Assembly: GCA_026645735.1 (NCBI GenBank)
Contig: JAPKMT010000036.1
Coordinates: 1-32,660 of the forward strand
Source: Flexilinea sp.
GTDB lineage: Bacteria; Chloroflexota; Anaerolineae; Anaerolineales; Anaerolineaceae
Reading direction: 5' to 3'
DNA: 32,660 nt
Under the pieces are notes generated by a model. It did no database searches, had not been told where the DNA came from, and was given only the letters and a program-made list of their open reading frames with translations. Shown here piece by piece: positions 30,693 through 32,660 of this stretch (positions within the stretch are counted from its first letter, which is position 1; the number at the start of each line of letters is the position of its first letter). A program made the translations under genes and the position numbers.

Positions 30693-32660
30693 ATGAGCAC
30701 AATCAAAGAAGTTGCTGCATTGGCAGGAGTATCGATCGGTACAGTTTCCAATTACTGTACTGGAGCCAGATACGTACAACCTGAAAAGGCAAGAATGATC
30801 AAAGAAGCCATAGAAAAATTGGATTACAAACCGAATACTTACGCGAAAAGTCTCCGATCCCGAAATAATCAGGAAATTGGAGTCATACTCCCAAACATTT
30901 ACGATCAGTACTATTCATTCATTCTTGCCGGAATTGAAAGAGAACTGAGAAACAGTAATTATTATGTGAATTTGGGTCTCACTGATGATGTACCGGAAAC
31001 AGAAATTGCCATCCTTTCAAATTTTCAAAAAAAAGACATGAGGGGTTTGATTGTCGTTTCCTGTCAAACAGATCAGCTTTTTTTTGAAAAAACAAAAAAT
31101 TTGACAACAGTTTTTATCGACAGAAAAATTATGCCTGCCGATTTTAATTTTGTTTCCTCCAATCCTTATGAGACCATGTTTTTTCTACTTTCACAATTAA
31201 TAAATCATGGCTACACAAAAATTGGCTTAATTGCCGGACCTGAAAATTTTTCGTGCGAAAAAGAATGCTCAAAAGCCTATTACGATTTTTTTTCCGGAAG
31301 AAATATCACACCGGAAGATGGATTGGTTCATCACATTCGTTCAACGAAAGAAGAAGCATTTCGAACTGCCATTTCGTTCTTACAGGAAAAACACCCGCAA
31401 GTAATCATTTCAACTTCGCAGAATATCTCAACTGGAATCGAACAGGCTGCTTCGATTATTGGAATATCCACAGAAAAAGATCTGTTGATCATCTCCTTCA
31501 GTCAGGAACGATGGAATTATCACATCACATTCAACGGAATCATCAACACGATGAGACCTGCTCATTTTATTGGGAAAAAAGCGGCCAAATTATTACTCAA
31601 TAATTTGAAAAGCCCGCTCTTGTTTGAAAAGCAGCAGATCATCCTGAAGGATAAAATTATTTATCGAAAATTATTTGAAAACGACAGTTTTTCCAACTCA
31701 CAAAAACAATATCAAAACAAAGTATTGAAATTGCTTCTCCTCGATTCGCCCAATGCACACACAATAATTCAAACTCGTTATGACTTTACAAGCAAAACAG
31801 GGATTGATCTCGATATCTCCCTCTGTGAACATAATAAACTTCTCGATCGATTGTTGAATAAAGAGACACTCAGGCATTATGACATTCTGATGTATGATAA
31901 TCCCTGGCTTGATATTCTTGTAGCCAATCATTGTCTGGCTGATCTAACCGGTTTTATTCAGACAGAAGCATTTAATAAGGACATTTTTTTAAGCAAATTG
32001 CCGGAAAAAGTGGGCATGATCAATAAGCAATACTACGGCCTTCCGATTAATTTCGGTCCACAATTGCTTCTGTATCGAAAAGACCTGTTTGAGAATCCAA
32101 TGATCCAGGAACAATTTGAAAAAAAATATCAGACAAAATTGCGAGTCCCCAGGACCTGGTTCGAGTTCAATGTCGTCAGCAGTTTTTTTACACAATCGCT
32201 GAATTCGAATTCTCCTGTGCCATTTGGGACTTCTGTTGCTGCACAAAATGCATCTGTTTTGCTGCCGGAATTAATGCCTCGAATTTGGGCATATGGCGGT
32301 GACGTTTTTGATTCTAATGGGAATGTTGCAGTTGATTCGCCAGAATTTATCAAAGGTGTCACCAGTTTTGTAGAGACTTTCAACAGTACAAATCCTTCAT
32401 CTCTTGATGATAATGTTGAAAAAACCGTCGAAGATTTCTATCTTGGGAAAAGCGCCATGCTGGTCGGTTTTGCATCTTTCATCGCTGACGTCAATAACCA
32501 TTCAAAATCAAAAATCATTGGGAAAATCGGATATGATTATATTCCAGGCGGAGTTTCAGTCTTAGGCTGCTGGGGATTTGGAATCTCCAGCCAGAGCGAT
32601 CAAATCGAAGAAGCCTTTGAATTAATACGATGGACATGTGATCCTGATTTGGAGAATTAT
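30693..32660 (+). CDS. LacI-family regulator fused to a family-1 solute-binding domain (3' end cut by window)
   Basis: The frame is open for 656 codons to the window edge; the stop lies outside. Residues 1-about 55 are a LacI helix-turn-helix (TIKEVAALAGVSIGTVSNY). About 60-328 are the type-I sugar-binding core (IGVILPNIYDQYYSFILAGIE, GLIVVSC, GYTKIGLIAGP). From about 344 a second module begins. It resembles MalE-type family-1 solute-binding proteins: YGLPINFGPQLLLYRKDLF at 448, then PRTWFEF, KSAMLVGFASF and PGGVSVLGCWGFGIS at 618. There is no signal peptide, so the binding domain should be cytoplasmic and act as an extra sensor. ATG follows GAGGAT. The gene is divergent to the sugar operon that it probably controls through the shared operator. 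Confidence 0.88.
   Translation, partial: MSTIKEVAALAGVSIGTVSNYCTGARYVQPEKARMIKEAIEKLDYKPNTYAKSLRSRNNQEIGVILPNIYDQYYSFILAGIERELRNSNYYVNLGLTDDVPETEIAILSNFQKKDMRGLIVVSCQTDQLFFEKTKNLTTVFIDRKIMPADFNFVSSNPYETMFFLLSQLINHGYTKIGLIAGPENFSCEKECSKAYYDFFSGRNITPEDGLVHHIRSTKEEAFRTAISFLQEKHPQVIISTSQNISTGIEQAASIIGISTEKDLLIISFSQERWNYHITFNGIINTMRPAHFIGKKAAKLLLNNLKSPLLFEKQQIILKDKIIYRKLFENDSFSNSQKQYQNKVLKLLLLDSPNAHTIIQTRYDFTSKTGIDLDISLCEHNKLLDRLLNKETLRHYDILMYDNPWLDILVANHCLADLTGFIQTEAFNKDIFLSKLPEKVGMINKQYYGLPINFGPQLLLYRKDLFENPMIQEQFEKKYQTKLRVPRTWFEFNVVSSFFTQSLNSNSPVPFGTSVAAQNASVLLPELMPRIWAYGGDVFDSNGNVAVDSPEFIKGVTSFVETFNSTNPSSLDDNVEKTVEDFYLGKSAMLVGFASFIADVNNHSKSKIIGKIGYDYIPGGVSVLGCWGFGISSQSDQIEEAFELIRWTCDPDLENY

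Noticed and set aside
31253-31603. 116-codon frame inside the LacI-type regulator
   Set aside because: It is an out-of-frame shadow. The long frame from 30693 reads through without a stop and shows family motifs on both sides of it.

Overview
The window is a stretch of a bacterial chromosome with moderate-to-low G+C, dense genes and no tRNA, rRNA, phage or CRISPR locus that I can see. A Chloroflexota bacterium of the Anaerolineae type fits best. The pointers are a fused transaldolase/glucose-6-phosphate isomerase, a lipoprotein-like protein with a 'VVVTATPGPTQ' linker, several Zn-dependent sugar dehydrogenases and a ribose-type ABC sugar operon. This placement is inference from gene content.

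Left third (1-12 kb). A probable lipoprotein gene and a membrane-anchored FGE/sulfatase-modifying-factor-like gene run rightward. They converge on a leftward block of a soluble GAF-PAS sensor histidine kinase and two GT-C membrane glycosyltransferases (PIG-V-like and GT39-like). Next come a translationally coupled nicotinamidase/nicotinate phosphoribosyltransferase pair (NAD salvage) and a Gfo/Idh/MocA oxidoreductase plus zinc polyol dehydrogenase pair.

Middle (12-20 kb). A 1085-residue triple fusion joins RpiB (ribose-5-phosphate isomerase B), transaldolase and phosphoglucose isomerase. It is followed by a nitroreductase overlapping a zinc-ribbon SpoU/TrmH rRNA/tRNA methyltransferase, then mutS and a cysteine-rich DUF2284 protein.

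Right third (20-32.7 kb). A nine-gene leftward operon holds sugar ABC ATPase, permease and binding protein, a RbsD/FucU mutarotase, FGGY kinase, zinc polyol dehydrogenase, aldo/keto reductase, PfkB-type 1-phosphofructokinase/tagatose-6-phosphate kinase and a GatY/KbaY-type class II bisphosphate aldolase. Together they describe uptake and anomer conversion of a sugar or polyol, redox interconversion, two phosphorylations and cleavage to trioses. Divergent to it is the most unusual gene of the window. It encodes a LacI-family regulator (helix-turn-helix plus type-I sugar-binding core) continued in frame by a MalE-like family-1 solute-binding domain, with no signal peptide, and it runs off the right edge. 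Between the divergent genes lies a nested inverted-repeat operator region.

A dispersed palindromic repeat (ends GCRATTCGAAAT / ATTTCGAATYGC, about 120-130 bp when complete, with a long perfect internal hairpin) occupies most operon boundaries between 1.8 and 20.3 kb. It is absent inside the sugar operon. The hairpin stems differ in sequence between copies but stay perfectly paired, and two copies run into the ends of coding sequences and supply their last codons.
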